64,000 bases of DNA from Candidatus Bacteroides merdavium (GCA_019116805.1 DXAV01000089.1:1-64000); one strand, 5' to 3'; shown: positions 42,353-51,132, counted from the stretch's first letter. Notes: generated from the letters alone by a model not told the origin. Numbers and translations are program-made.

Positions 42353-43552
42353 TTATTCCCGGTCCTTCTTCAGGCGGTTGGCCATGGCACGGGCCAGGTG
42401 CTCGCACTGCTCGTAGGTGATGTCCTTCATGGCCTGCTTCATCTCCACAGGGTCGCCCACGATTTCCAGCTTGCTCTTCTCGGCAAACTCGGCCATACGC
42501 TTCACGGCAGCTCCGGCCCAGGTGAACGAGCCGAACCATCCCAGATAGCGTCCCTTCACTTCGCGGAGCAGTATCTTGGAGAGAAGCGACTCCACTTCGG
42601 GATAAATCTGGTTGCAATACGTGGGGCTGCCCACGATAAGGCCGCGATATTTGAAGATATCTTTCAGTATATATGAAGGATTGCTCTTGCTTACGTTGTG
42701 CATCACAATGTTCTTGATACCTTGGGCAGACAGCTCGGCGGCAATGGCTTCGGCCATCTGCTCCGTATTGCCATACATGCTGCCGTAGGCGATGACCACG
42801 CCTTCCTCGGCCTCGTAGCGGCTCAGGCGGTCGTAAACACCTACAACGCGGGCAATGTTCTCCGTCCACACCGGCCCGTGGGTTGAACAGATGGTCGTAA
42901 TGGGCAGGTGTCCCAGCTTGGCCAGTGCCTTCTGCACGGGGTTGCCATACTTGCCCACGATGTTGGAGTAGTAACGCACCATTTCCTCCCAGTACTTGTC
43001 TAGGTTGATGCGTGTGTCGAGGAAGCCGCCGTCCAGCGTACCGAAGCAACCGAAGGCATCGCCGGCAAAGAGGATGCCGTCGGTTTCGTCGAAAGTCATC
43101 ATCGTCTCGGGCCAGTGGACCATCGGCGTCAGATAGAATTTCAGTTTATGGTGACCCAGGTCGAGCATCGACTCGTCCTTCACCTCGTAGCGGTCGCCCG
43201 TCACGCCATAATAACCCTCGATCATGCCGAAGGTCTGCTTGTTGCCCACGATGACAATGTCGGGGTAGTGCTGCTTGATAAGGCGGATAGATCCCGAGTG
43301 GTCGGGCTCCATGTGGTTGATGATGAGGTATTGGATGGGGCGGTCGCCGATGATGCAACGGATTTTGCGCAAATACGTCTCGAAGAAGCACGCGTCCACG
43401 GTGTCCACCAGGGCCACGATGTCGTCGTCTATCAGATACGAGTTGTAAGAAACACCGTAGGGCAAAGGCCACATTCCTTCGAAAAGGTGTTTGTTACGGT
43501 CGTTCACTCCCACGTAATGTACTTTTCCTTTAATCAATGTTTTCTGATTCAT
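42353..43552 (-). CDS. Flavodiiron protein (oxygen/NO reductase)
   Basis: 399 residues from ATG 43552 (MNQKTLIKGKVHYVGVNDRN); a longer start is excluded by the promoter box at 43599-43606. N-terminal metallo-beta-lactamase-like diiron domain with ligands NHMEPDHSGS (HxExDH), PMVHWPETMM and the Asp/His in GDAFGCFG and STHGPVW; C-terminal flavodoxin domain with FMN loop AYGSMYGNTEQMAEA and VGSPTYCNQIYPEVESLLSK. FDPs reduce O2 to water or NO to N2O with electrons from rubredoxin, protecting anaerobes. No rubredoxin gene adjacent. Confidence 0.95.
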   Translation of the reverse strand: MNQKTLIKGKVHYVGVNDRNKHLFEGMWPLPYGVSYNSYLIDDDIVALVDTVDACFFETYLRKIRCIIGDRPIQYLIINHMEPDHSGSIRLIKQHYPDIVIVGNKQTFGMIEGYYGVTGDRYEVKDESMLDLGHHKLKFYLTPMVHWPETMMTFDETDGILFAGDAFGCFGTLDGGFLDTRINLDKYWEEMVRYYSNIVGKYGNPVQKALAKLGHLPITTICSTHGPVWTENIARVVGVYDRLSRYEAEEGVVIAYGSMYGNTEQMAEAIAAELSAQGIKNIVMHNVSKSNPSYILKDIFKYRGLIVGSPTYCNQIYPEVESLLSKILLREVKGRYLGWFGSFTWAGAAVKRMAEFAEKSKLEIVGDPVEMKQAMKDITYEQCEHLARAMANRLKKDRE

Positions 43553-43598
43553 ACTTTGATAGTCTAATTTGGATTCATTCCAGTCTTGATACGTGGCG

Positions 43599-43606
43599 CA
43601 AAAATA
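43599..43606 (-). promoter_or_regulatory. -7 box of the flavodiiron gene
   Basis: TATTTTTG on the reverse strand, 47 nt before ATG 43552. Confidence 0.55.
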
Positions 43607-43614
43607 CAATATTT

Positions 43615-44544
43615 TTATTGATTATACAACTTTCCCTGCCAGGCGTCCAGTTCTTTCATTCTTTTTTGCAGGCGGTGGTTGAATTCGTAGTTCTTCAGTC
43701 CCCAATCGGGTGCAATGAGCAGCTCTTTGGGCGACTGGGACACGAAGCGCTCCAACACCAGATCAGGGCGCAGACGCTGGATGTAGTCCACCACCAAGGC
43801 GACATACTCGTTCACGTCGTCGAACAGGTGGAAGTCTTCGGGCCGCTCCTCGTACTCGCGCGCCATGCGGGTACCTCGTATCAGTTGCAACTGGTGCAGC
43901 TTCAGGGTGTCGAGTGGCAGACACGAGATGTCCGCCGCCTGTCCCAACATGTCCTCGCGCGACTCGCCGGGCAGCCCCAGGATGACGTGTCCACCTACGG
44001 GCAGCCCACGGGCGGCCGTACGCTCCACGGCGTCCACCGCCGCCTGCCACGTGTGTCCACGGTTGATGCGGCGCAGGGTGCGGTCCAGCGTGCTCTCGAT
44101 GCCATACTCCACCAGCACGAATGTCCCCTTGGCCAGCGTCTCTAGGTAGTCCAGCAAGGCATCGGGCATGCAGTCGGGACGCGTACCGATGACCAGCCCC
44201 AGCACGTCGTCCACCGCCAGTGCCTCCTCGTACTTGCGCTTCAGCGCCTCCAGCTCGCCATACGTATTGGTGTAGGCCTGGAAGTAAGCCAGGTACTTCA
44301 TCTCGGGATATTTGTGCGCAAAAAACCGCTTCCCTTCCTCCAGCTGCACAGCCACCGTCTTCTCTGTGCGGCAGTATTCGGGATTGAACGTCTGGTTGTT
44401 ACAATACGTACATCCTCCGTAACCCACCGTTCCGTCACGGTTGGGGCACGTGAATCCCGCATTAAGTGAAATCTTCTGCACTTTGCCGGGGAAAAAGCGC
44501 TTCAGAAAAGTCGGGAAATCGTTGTAAAGTGTTCTTGTCTCCAT
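43615..44544 (-). CDS. TIGR01212-type radical SAM protein
   Basis: 309 residues from ATG 44544 (METRTLYNDF); a second ATG lies at 44550. The longer ORF is excluded by TATCTTTG at 44553-44560. The cluster motif CPNRDGTVGYGGCTYC is that of the TIGR01212/YhcC family, not the plain CxxxCxxC. Other marks: YFQAYTNTYGELEALKRKYE, GTRPDCMPDALLDYLETL, VEYGIESTLDRTLRRINRGH and HVILGLPGESREDMLGQA. The reaction is not known. The -7 box ends 9 nt before the ATG, so the leader must be very short. Confidence 0.88.
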   Translation of the reverse strand: METRTLYNDFPTFLKRFFPGKVQKISLNAGFTCPNRDGTVGYGGCTYCNNQTFNPEYCRTEKTVAVQLEEGKRFFAHKYPEMKYLAYFQAYTNTYGELEALKRKYEEALAVDDVLGLVIGTRPDCMPDALLDYLETLAKGTFVLVEYGIESTLDRTLRRINRGHTWQAAVDAVERTAARGLPVGGHVILGLPGESREDMLGQAADISCLPLDTLKLHQLQLIRGTRMAREYEERPEDFHLFDDVNEYVALVVDYIQRLRPDLVLERFVSQSPKELLIAPDWGLKNYEFNHRLQKRMKELDAWQGKLYNQ

Positions 44545-44552
44545 TGCCATCC

Positions 44553-44560
44553 CAAAGATA
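44553..44560 (-). promoter_or_regulatory. -7 box of the radical SAM gene
   Basis: TATCTTTG on the reverse strand, directly upstream of the chosen start. Confidence 0.55.
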
Positions 44561-44700
44561 CTCAAAAGCTGGCGAATTACCAAGAGCACAAGCATCATTT
44601 CAGGGCATACACAATCAACAAAATACTTAACAGATTGAAAGACTGAAACATACAAGGGACCAAAAGAATAGGATGTATGCTCTTTAGATATGAGAAAAAC

Positions 44701-44900
44701 AGCGTTACGTTACAATTGTTACAGCGTTACAATTAATTTTTCCCCAATTTTCCACTCCAGACAAAAGAGAATGTTAAATATTTTAATACTATATATATTA
44801 TATATTTATATATAATATATATAGTATTAATTTTCTTTTCCCAGTTTTCCTGTTACAGATTTGCTAATTGTAATTTGTAACAATTGTAACGCGTAACGCT
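44701..44900. repeat. 200-bp nested inverted repeat, A/T-rich, with GTTAC motifs
   Basis: Outer arms: 44701-44723 (AGCGTTACGTTACAATTG...) pairs with 44875-44900, differing by a 2-bp insertion. Middle arms: TTACAATTA near 44728-44736 with TAATTGTAA near 44865-44873. Inner arms: 23 bp perfect, 44783-44805 with 44808-44830, almost pure A/T. All are centred near 44801-44806. GTTAC occurs four times on the left and GTAAC three times on the right. A tract TTTTCCC-AATTTTCC is repeated directly (about 44738-44754 and 44835-44850). No gene fits; it occupies the divergent gap between the radical SAM and DPP-IV genes. Confidence 0.85.
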
Positions 44901-44979
44901 TTTTATGTCTTTTCCTGATTTCAGTAAACACAAAGCTCCGTGCAGACAAAATACAAGCCGAAACGACAGCAATGAACAT

Positions 44980-45070
44980 AGAAAACGCTCCGACGCCCGA
45001 CGAAAAGCACCGCTTCGAGCACACGAAAACAGTGTTTTGCGCCCTGCAAAACAGCATGTTAGTTTTATTA
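44980..45070. repeat. Array E: four units of about 22 bp
   Basis: AAAA-beginning cores at 44982, 45003, 45026 and 45048 (spacings 21, 23, 22). The third is a perfect palindromic core AAAACAGTGTTTT, shared with array A, array F and the single copy at 7293. Confidence 0.65.
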
Positions 45071-45123
45071 ACACGAAACGCCCATCCCGTTAACAGATTT
45101 TCAGACCTTAACAGAGGCTGTTT

Positions 45124-45155
45124 TTTGGTGTTCGGACGAATGTGACGTATCTTTG
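45124..45155 (+). promoter_or_regulatory. Promoter of the DPP-IV-type gene
   Basis: TTTG (45124-45127), 20 nt, TATCTTTG (45148-45155), 34 nt before ATG 45190. Confidence 0.75.
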
Positions 45156-45189
45156 CAATCAATAAGAAAAACAAAAAATAACACACTCT

Positions 45190-47409
45190 ATGAAGCAAAT
45201 CACCATTACCCTGCTCTGCTGCCTCCTGACGCTGGCAGCCTACGCTCAAGGCGGAAAGCCGCTCACACTGAAGGATGTCGTGACAGGCACCTTCCGCGTG
45301 GAAAACATCTACGGAGTCATCCCCATTCCCGGCGACGGCGAGCACTACTCGCAGATGAATGCCGAGGGCACGCAGATCATCAAATATTCCTTCAAGACCG
45401 GCAAGCAGGTGGAAGTGCTGTTCGACGCCGCCACCGCCCGCGAGTGCCCCTTCAAGCGCTTCGACAGCTACAGTTTCTCGCCCGACGGTACGATGCTGCT
45501 CATCGCCACCGAGACGACACCCATCTACCGCCGCTCGTACACGGCTGTGCACTACCTGTACAGCTTGAAGCGCAACCTCGAGGGGAAAATCAACAACGTG
45601 GTGGAGAAACTCTCCGACGGCGGACCGCAGCAGGTGCCTGTATTTTCGCCGGACGGCTCGATGGTGGCCTTCGTACGCGACAACAACATCTTCCTCGTGA
45701 AGCGTTACTTCGGCAACAGCGAAAGCCAGGTGACCAAGGACGGCGAACGCAACAAGATTATCTACGGCACGCCCGACTGGGTCTATGAAGAGGAATTTGC
45801 CTACAACCGCGCCCTGGAGTTCAGCGCCGACAGCAAGATGCTGGCTTTCGTACGCTGGGACGAGAGCGAGGTAAAGTCTTACTCCTTCCCCGTCTTTGCC
45901 GGCGACAAGCCCCACATCAAGGCCTTCGAGAAGTATCCCGGCGCCTATGAATACAAGTACCCCAAGACGGGCGAGGCCAACTCGAAAGTCAGCGTCCACA
46001 CGTTCGACATCAAGAGCCGCGTCATCCGCCAGATTGACGTGCCCCTGGACAAAGACGGATACATCCCCCGCATCCGCTTTACCAAGGACCCCGAGAAACT
46101 GGCCATCATGACACTGAACCGCCATCAGAACCGCCTCGACCTGTACTTTGCCAATCCGCGTAGCACGGTGTGCAAACTGGTGCTCCGCGACGAGAGCGAC
46201 AAGTACATCAAGGAAAACGTCTTCGACCAGGTGGTCTTCTACGACGACCACTTCAGCTTCGTCAGCGAGCGCAGCGGCTACAATCACCTCTACTGGTATA
46301 ACATGACGGGAAGCCTGGCCAAGCAAGTCACTTCGGGTAACTTCGAGGTAAAGGATTTCCTAGGCTACGACCCGCAGGAAGGCTCCTTCTACTACACCAG
46401 CAACGAAGAGAGCCCCCTACGCACCGCCGTCTATAAGACCGACCGCAAGGGCAAGAAACTGAAGCTCTCCACGCAGCAGGGTACCAATTCAGCCCAGTTC
46501 AGCACGGACATGAAGTATTACCTGAACCGCTACACCAGCCTCGACACGCCGATGGTCATCACGTTGAACAACAACCGCGGACAGGTGCTCACCACCTTGG
46601 TGGACAACCAGAAACTCTGTGCCCAGCTGGCCGAATACAACCTGCCGAAGAAGGAATTCTTCAGCTTTACCACTACCGACGGTACCCAGCTGAACGGCTG
46701 GATGATGAAGCCCACCGACTTCTCGGCTTCCAAGAAATATCCCGCTCTGCAATACCAGTATAGCGGCCCCGGCTCGCAACAAGTGCTCGACGCCTTCGGC
46801 ATCAGCTGGGAGACGTTCATGGCCTCGCAGGGCTACATCGTGGTCTGCGTGGACGGACGCGGCACGGGCGGACGCGGCGCCGACTTCGAGAAGTGCACGT
46901 ACCTGAACCTGGGCGTCAAGGAAGCCCGCGATCAGGTGGAGACGGCCCTCTACCTGGGCAGCCTGCCCTACGTGGACAAGAACCGCATCGGAATCTGGGG
47001 CTGGAGCTTCGGCGGCTACATGACTATCATGAGTATGAGCGAAGGTACTCCCGTATTCAAGGCAGGTGTAGCTGTAGCAGCCGTGACCGACTGGAACTAC
47101 TACGACACCGTCTATGGCGAACGCTTCATGCGCACACCGCAGGAGAACGCCGAGGGCTACAAGGCATCGTCGGCCTTCACCCGCGCCGACAAACTGAACG
47201 GACGCCTCCTGCTGGTACACGGCATGGCCGACGACAACGTGCACTACCAGAACTGTGCCGAGTATGCCGAACACCTGGTTCAGCTGGGCAAGCAGTTCGA
47301 CATGCAGGTCTATACCAACCGCAACCACAGCATCTTCGGCGGCAACACGCGCATGCACCTGTACACGCGTCTGACGGAGTTCTTTAATCAGTGGTTAATG
47401 GAAAATTGA
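45190..47409 (+). CDS. Dipeptidyl peptidase IV-type serine peptidase (S9)
   Basis: 739 residues. Signal peptide MKQITITLLCCLLTLAAYAQ, so periplasmic or surface. N-terminal eight-bladed propeller (about 40-480) with the substrate-binding double Glu in DWVYEEEFAYNRALEFSAD; C-terminal alpha/beta hydrolase with S606 in GWSFGGY, the Asp in HGMADDNVHYQNC and His in NRNHSIFGG. It removes X-Pro or X-Ala dipeptides from peptide N-termini, which supports peptide use and can act on host peptides. The last codons (QWLMEN) fall in a TTAATGG/AAAATTG-type heptamer tract. lipA begins 3 bp after its stop. Confidence 0.94.
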   Translation: MKQITITLLCCLLTLAAYAQGGKPLTLKDVVTGTFRVENIYGVIPIPGDGEHYSQMNAEGTQIIKYSFKTGKQVEVLFDAATARECPFKRFDSYSFSPDGTMLLIATETTPIYRRSYTAVHYLYSLKRNLEGKINNVVEKLSDGGPQQVPVFSPDGSMVAFVRDNNIFLVKRYFGNSESQVTKDGERNKIIYGTPDWVYEEEFAYNRALEFSADSKMLAFVRWDESEVKSYSFPVFAGDKPHIKAFEKYPGAYEYKYPKTGEANSKVSVHTFDIKSRVIRQIDVPLDKDGYIPRIRFTKDPEKLAIMTLNRHQNRLDLYFANPRSTVCKLVLRDESDKYIKENVFDQVVFYDDHFSFVSERSGYNHLYWYNMTGSLAKQVTSGNFEVKDFLGYDPQEGSFYYTSNEESPLRTAVYKTDRKGKKLKLSTQQGTNSAQFSTDMKYYLNRYTSLDTPMVITLNNNRGQVLTTLVDNQKLCAQLAEYNLPKKEFFSFTTTDGTQLNGWMMKPTDFSASKKYPALQYQYSGPGSQQVLDAFGISWETFMASQGYIVVCVDGRGTGGRGADFEKCTYLNLGVKEARDQVETALYLGSLPYVDKNRIGIWGWSFGGYMTIMSMSEGTPVFKAGVAVAAVTDWNYYDTVYGERFMRTPQENAEGYKASSAFTRADKLNGRLLLVHGMADDNVHYQNCAEYAEHLVQLGKQFDMQVYTNRNHSIFGGNTRMHLYTRLTEFFNQWLMEN

Positions 47410-47411
47410 AA

Positions 47412-48260
47412 ATGGAACGAGTACGCAAGCCTGAATGGCTCAAGATAAGCATCGGCGCCAACGAACGCTACACCGAAACGAAACGTATCGTCGAGTCGCA
47501 TTGCCTGCACACCATCTGCAGCAGCGGCCGATGCCCCAACATGGGCGAATGCTGGGGACGGGGCACGGCCACCTTCATGATAGGCGGCAACATCTGCACC
47601 CGCAGCTGCAAGTTCTGCAACACGCAGACAGGACGCCCCCTGCCCCTCGACCCACAGGAACCTGCGCACGTGGCCGAGTCGGTGCGGTTGATGAAGCTCT
47701 CGCACGCCGTCGTGACCTCCGTCGATCGCGACGACCTGCCCGACTTGGGCGCTGCTCACTGGGCACAGACCATCGGCGAGATACGCCGGCTGAACCCCGA
47801 AACCACCATCGAGGTGCTGATACCCGACTTCCAGGGGCGCAGGGAACTGGTGGAGCAGGTCATCGAAGTGCGGCCCGACATCATCAGCCACAACATGGAG
47901 ACCGTGCGCCGCATCAGCCCCCTGGTGCGCAGCGCCGCCCGCTACGACACGAGCCTCGAGGTCATCCGCCAGATAGCCGCCAGTGGCATTACGGCCAAGT
48001 CGGGCATCATGGTGGGGCTGGGCGAAACGCCTGCCGAGGTAGAAGAGCTGATGGATGATCTCCGTGCCGCCGGTTGCCAGATCATGACCATCGGCCAGTA
48101 CCTGCAGCCCTCGCATCGCCATTACCCTGTAGCTGAGTACGTCACCCCCGAGCAGTTCAAGCGCTATGAAGAAACGGGGCTGGCGAAAGGCTTCACGCAG
48201 GTAGAAAGCGGACCGCTGGTGCGTTCGTCCTACCATGCGGAAAGTCGCTCCGATATCTGA
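47412..48260 (+). CDS. lipA: Lipoyl synthase
   Basis: 282 residues from ATG 47412 (MERVRKPEWLKISIGANERY); a GTG start inside the upstream gene is possible but unneeded. Auxiliary cluster cysteines are in CLHTICSSGRCPNMGECW; the radical SAM motif is CTRSCKFC. GLGETPAEVEELMDDLRAAG and IGQYLQPSHRHYPVAEYVTP complete the family pattern. It inserts two sulfurs into octanoyl groups on lipoyl-dependent enzymes. It follows the peptidase gene by 2 bp, an unrelated partner but surely the same transcript, and ends at a terminator. Confidence 0.96.
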   Translation: MERVRKPEWLKISIGANERYTETKRIVESHCLHTICSSGRCPNMGECWGRGTATFMIGGNICTRSCKFCNTQTGRPLPLDPQEPAHVAESVRLMKLSHAVVTSVDRDDLPDLGAAHWAQTIGEIRRLNPETTIEVLIPDFQGRRELVEQVIEVRPDIISHNMETVRRISPLVRSAARYDTSLEVIRQIAASGITAKSGIMVGLGETPAEVEELMDDLRAAGCQIMTIGQYLQPSHRHYPVAEYVTPEQFKRYEETGLAKGFTQVESGPLVRSSYHAESRSDI

Positions 48261-48271
48261 AGAAATAAAGA

Positions 48272-48298
48272 AAAGAGGCTGAACAACTCAGTCTCTTT
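48272..48298 (+). terminator. Terminator after lipA
   Basis: AAAGAGGCTGA (48272-48282) pairs with TCAGTCTCTTT (48288-48298) with one G-T pair, followed by a run of T. Confidence 0.88.
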
Positions 48299-48328
48299 TT
48301 TGTTTAAAAAGGAAAAAGCGATACACCC

Positions 48329-49444
48329 ATGAGCCCACAAAGTATTCTATCTTTCAAACACAACATGACATGGGGTTTCATTCCCGTTTTGTTGTCCATG
48401 ATTTTGTCCGAATTTGTTCCGCTGGGTATGGCCATCTATATAGGAGCCATTTTGGCCATCGGGCTCTCCACTTACACCTTCCTTCGGAAAGGAGAACACT
48501 TACCGCAAATTCTGCTCTATGCCATTACCGTTATGCTAGTAATGCTGGCCGCCACCTATTACTTCTACGCCGCAAGCTGCCAGCCGCAATGGTATCCCTT
48601 CACCCTTGAAATAGGTACCCTCCTGCTGATATTGCTTTTTTACCTGAACCGCAAGTCGTTGGTGGCCCATTACGTTTCTTCTCCTAAGAAACACCAGCCA
48701 TCGATCAAAAACATCGAGGCCACTATTGTGTCAGCTCGCGTCGTACTGCTCTTCGGGTTCCTCCATCTATTGGCTCTGTTGTTTGCCCATGCTCCTCTTC
48801 AGGGGAAATCGGATTTCATCCTCCACCATGTGGCACCTCCCGCAGTATTCGTCCTCAGTATCCTGTTCAATCAGATAGGCATCAGCTACTTCAACCGCCT
48901 AATGAGACGGACGGTATTTGTCCCCGTGGTCAATGATGAGGGCGATGTGACAGGCAAGGCCCTGGCATCCGACGCTCTGAGCAAAAAGCAGAAATACATG
49001 ATTCCCTTCGTACGCATGGCCGTCACACTGAACGGCATGCTCTACCTCTGTCCACGCCAACAGAACACCGCTTTCGAAAAAGGCAAGACCGACCTGCCTG
49101 TAGAAGGCTACCTGCTTTATGGCGAAACATTGAAGCAAGGCCTCCATCGCTTGGTACGCCAGGTATTGCCCGACGTACCCCTGCAGGACCTCAAGTTCAA
49201 TTTCAAATATAAGCTGGAAAACAAAGTGACCAACCGGCTGGTCTATGTATTCACATTGACCATCGACCACGAAAGTCAACTGACGAAACACAAGGGACGG
49301 CCAGGCAAACTATGGACCATCCCCCAGATAGAACAAAACCTAGGCCAGAACTTTTTCTGTAGCAGCTTTGAGGATGAATACAATCGGGTATTCTCCATGA
49401 TTGACGAATGTGGCGGAAACTTTTCCGCACACAATGCTCACTGA
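48329..49444 (+). CDS. Membrane protein fused to a degenerate Nudix-like domain
   Basis: 371 residues. Residues about 1-190 contain six hydrophobic helices in pairs (TWGFIPVLLSMILSEFVPLG; MAIYIGAILAIGLSTY; ILLYAITVMLVMLAATYYFY; FTLEIGTLLLILLFYL; VVLLFGFLHLLALLFAHA; APPAVFVLSILFNQIGISYF). Residues about 225-371 look like a Nudix fold (VRMAVTLNGMLYLCPRQ), with the Nudix-box position reading GYLLYGETLKQGLHRLVRQ: G, E and R are in place but the catalytic EE pair is replaced, so hydrolase activity is doubtful. It may be a nucleotide-sensing membrane protein; this is inference. Confidence 0.75.
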   Translation: MSPQSILSFKHNMTWGFIPVLLSMILSEFVPLGMAIYIGAILAIGLSTYTFLRKGEHLPQILLYAITVMLVMLAATYYFYAASCQPQWYPFTLEIGTLLLILLFYLNRKSLVAHYVSSPKKHQPSIKNIEATIVSARVVLLFGFLHLLALLFAHAPLQGKSDFILHHVAPPAVFVLSILFNQIGISYFNRLMRRTVFVPVVNDEGDVTGKALASDALSKKQKYMIPFVRMAVTLNGMLYLCPRQQNTAFEKGKTDLPVEGYLLYGETLKQGLHRLVRQVLPDVPLQDLKFNFKYKLENKVTNRLVYVFTLTIDHESQLTKHKGRPGKLWTIPQIEQNLGQNFFCSSFEDEYNRVFSMIDECGGNFSAHNAH

Positions 49445-50142
49445 TAGAGCAGGAAAATACAGGGAATTTTGGTCAGATCGGGAGTATGTCCCTTCCAATC
49501 CTTTACGCTCCGTGTTTTGATAAACTCTCCTTCGCACGTGATATTGGCAGCAATGCAAAGTTTCGTTTGCGGACGGCAATTCTGAAGAATGTCCTCCAGC
49601 ATCTTGTTGTTGCGATAAGGTGTCTCAATGAAGAGCTGAGTTTGATGTTCGGCATAGACGCGTTGTTCAAGTTGTTTCAATTTCTTGGCGCGTTCGGCTG
49701 GTTCGATGGGCAAATAGCCGTTGAAGGCAAAGCTCTGTCCATTGAAACCCGCCCCCATGACCGAAAGGATAATGGACGAAGGCCCTACAAGCGGTACCAC
49801 CTTCAAGCCCTTGCGTTGGGCAATAGCCACCACATCAGCACCCGGATCGGCCACGGCGGGACAACCCGCTTCGGAAATAACTCCCATGGACAATCCTCCT
49901 TCGAGCGGCTTCAAGTAGCCTGAGATGTCTTCGGGCGACGTATGCTTGTTGAGCGGATAGAAGGTCAGAGCATCGATGTCAATGTCCTTGTCCACCTTCT
50001 TCAGAAAGCGACGGGCCGAACGGACATCCTCCACAATGAAGTGACGGATACCCACTATGATTTCCTTGTTATATCCAGGCAAGACCTTCTCCCAGGGAGT
50101 GTCGCCCAAGGTAACGGGCAGCAGATAGAGTGCGATTTCCAT
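49438..50142 (-). CDS. RsmI-like SAM-dependent methyltransferase (tetrapyrrole-methylase fold)
   Basis: 234 residues. ALYLLPVTLGD at the N-terminus, GLSMGVISEAGCPAVADPGA in the middle (the usual GTPxISDPG loop is altered), VVPLVGPSSIILSVMGAGFN and GYLPIEPAERAKKLKQLEQR identify the TP-methylase superfamily close to RsmI, which 2'-O-methylates C1402 of 16S rRNA. This shorter variant, with divergent first motif, is a Bacteroidetes paralogue; its target may differ. Its stop overlaps the upstream membrane gene's stop by 7 bp, tail to tail. Confidence 0.85.
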   Translation of the reverse strand: MEIALYLLPVTLGDTPWEKVLPGYNKEIIVGIRHFIVEDVRSARRFLKKVDKDIDIDALTFYPLNKHTSPEDISGYLKPLEGGLSMGVISEAGCPAVADPGADVVAIAQRKGLKVVPLVGPSSIILSVMGAGFNGQSFAFNGYLPIEPAERAKKLKQLEQRVYAEHQTQLFIETPYRNNKMLEDILQNCRPQTKLCIAANITCEGEFIKTRSVKDWKGHTPDLTKIPCIFLLYQ

Positions 50143-50155
50143 CGGTTGAATAGAG

Positions 50156-50243
50156 AATTAAAAAATGAAAATTGATAATTGAGCATGGAAAGTTAAAGGG
50201 GTGAAGCCCCATTCTCCATTTTCAATTATCAATTCTCAATTAA
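50156..50243. repeat. 7-bp-period hairpin repeat between fabI and the methylase gene
   Basis: AAAATTGATAATTGAG on the left (from about 50167) faces TTTTCAATTATCAATT on the right (about 50219-50234), with an inner stem GGGG-TGAAG-CCCC near 50200. The A/T heptamers GAAAATT/GATAATT set the period. It may terminate fabI. Confidence 0.75.
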
Positions 50244-50249
50244 AAAAGT

Positions 50250-51107
50250 TTATCCGTAGATGATGTTACCGTTGGCATCCTTGTACTCATCGAGACCTTT
50301 CTCATAAGTAGCCATGGCACGGAGGCTCATACCCACGCTGGAGAAACCACCGTCGTGGTAAAGGTTCTGCATGGTGACCTTGCGAGTGAGGTCGGAGAAC
50401 ATCACGATGCAATAGTCGGCACATTCGTCGGCCGAAGCGTTGCCCAGCGGCGACATACGATTGGCGAAGTCAAACAACTTGTCCATACCTTTCACGCCCG
50501 AACCGGCTGTAGTCATCGTAGGCGACTGAGAGATGGTGTTCACACGCACGTGGTGTTCACGTCCATAAATGTAACCGAAGCTACGTGCAATAGATTCAAG
50601 CAAAGCTTTGGCATCAGCCATATCGTTGTAACCATAGAACGTACGTTGCGCGGCCACGTAGCTCAGCGCCAGGATAGAGCCGTAGTCGGCAATGGCGCCC
50701 AGCTTCTTGGCAGCCTGTATCATCTTGTGGAAAGACACGGCAGAGATGTCCAGTGTCTTGCTCAGCATATCGTAATCCAAATCGTCGTATGTACGCTTCT
50801 TGCGCACGTTGGGAGACATTCCGATGGAGTGAAGCACGAAGTCAACCGGCCCGCCCAACACTTCCATGGAGCGCTTGAATACATTTTCCAAATCTTCTAC
50901 ACTAGTAGCGTCGGCGGGGATTACTTCGCAATGCAACTTCTCAGCCAGGGCAGACACTTCGCCCATGCGGACTGCTACAGGAGTGTTAGACAACGTAATG
51001 GTTGCACCCTCTTCTACAGCTTTTTCTGCAACCTTCCAGGCAATGGACTGCTCATTCAGAGCACCGAAAATAATGCCTTTTTTTCCTTTCAATAAATTGT
51101 AACTCAT
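50250..51107 (-). CDS. fabI: Enoyl-[acyl-carrier-protein] reductase (NADH), FabI type
   Basis: 285 residues from ATG 51107 (MSYNLLKGKKGIIFGALNEQ); the longer ORF is excluded by TATCTTTG at 51133-51140. The atypical SDR cofactor site GALNEQSIAWKVAEKAVEEG and the FabI catalytic Tyr-x6-Lys in YGYNDMADAKALLESIARSF are visible; HSIGMSPNVRKKR is typical. It performs the last reduction in fatty-acid elongation and is the triclosan target in other bacteria. Confidence 0.96.
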   Translation of the reverse strand: MSYNLLKGKKGIIFGALNEQSIAWKVAEKAVEEGATITLSNTPVAVRMGEVSALAEKLHCEVIPADATSVEDLENVFKRSMEVLGGPVDFVLHSIGMSPNVRKKRTYDDLDYDMLSKTLDISAVSFHKMIQAAKKLGAIADYGSILALSYVAAQRTFYGYNDMADAKALLESIARSFGYIYGREHHVRVNTISQSPTMTTAGSGVKGMDKLFDFANRMSPLGNASADECADYCIVMFSDLTRKVTMQNLYHDGGFSSVGMSLRAMATYEKGLDEYKDANGNIIYG

Positions 51108-51132
51108 ACCTATTTTTATAAAGTTTACGCCG

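Noticed and set aside
44827-46326. 499-codon reverse-strand frame over the start of the DPP-IV gene
   Set aside because: Antisense to a recognised peptidase; composition is the usual shadow of GC-rich codons and it runs through a promoter and repeat array.
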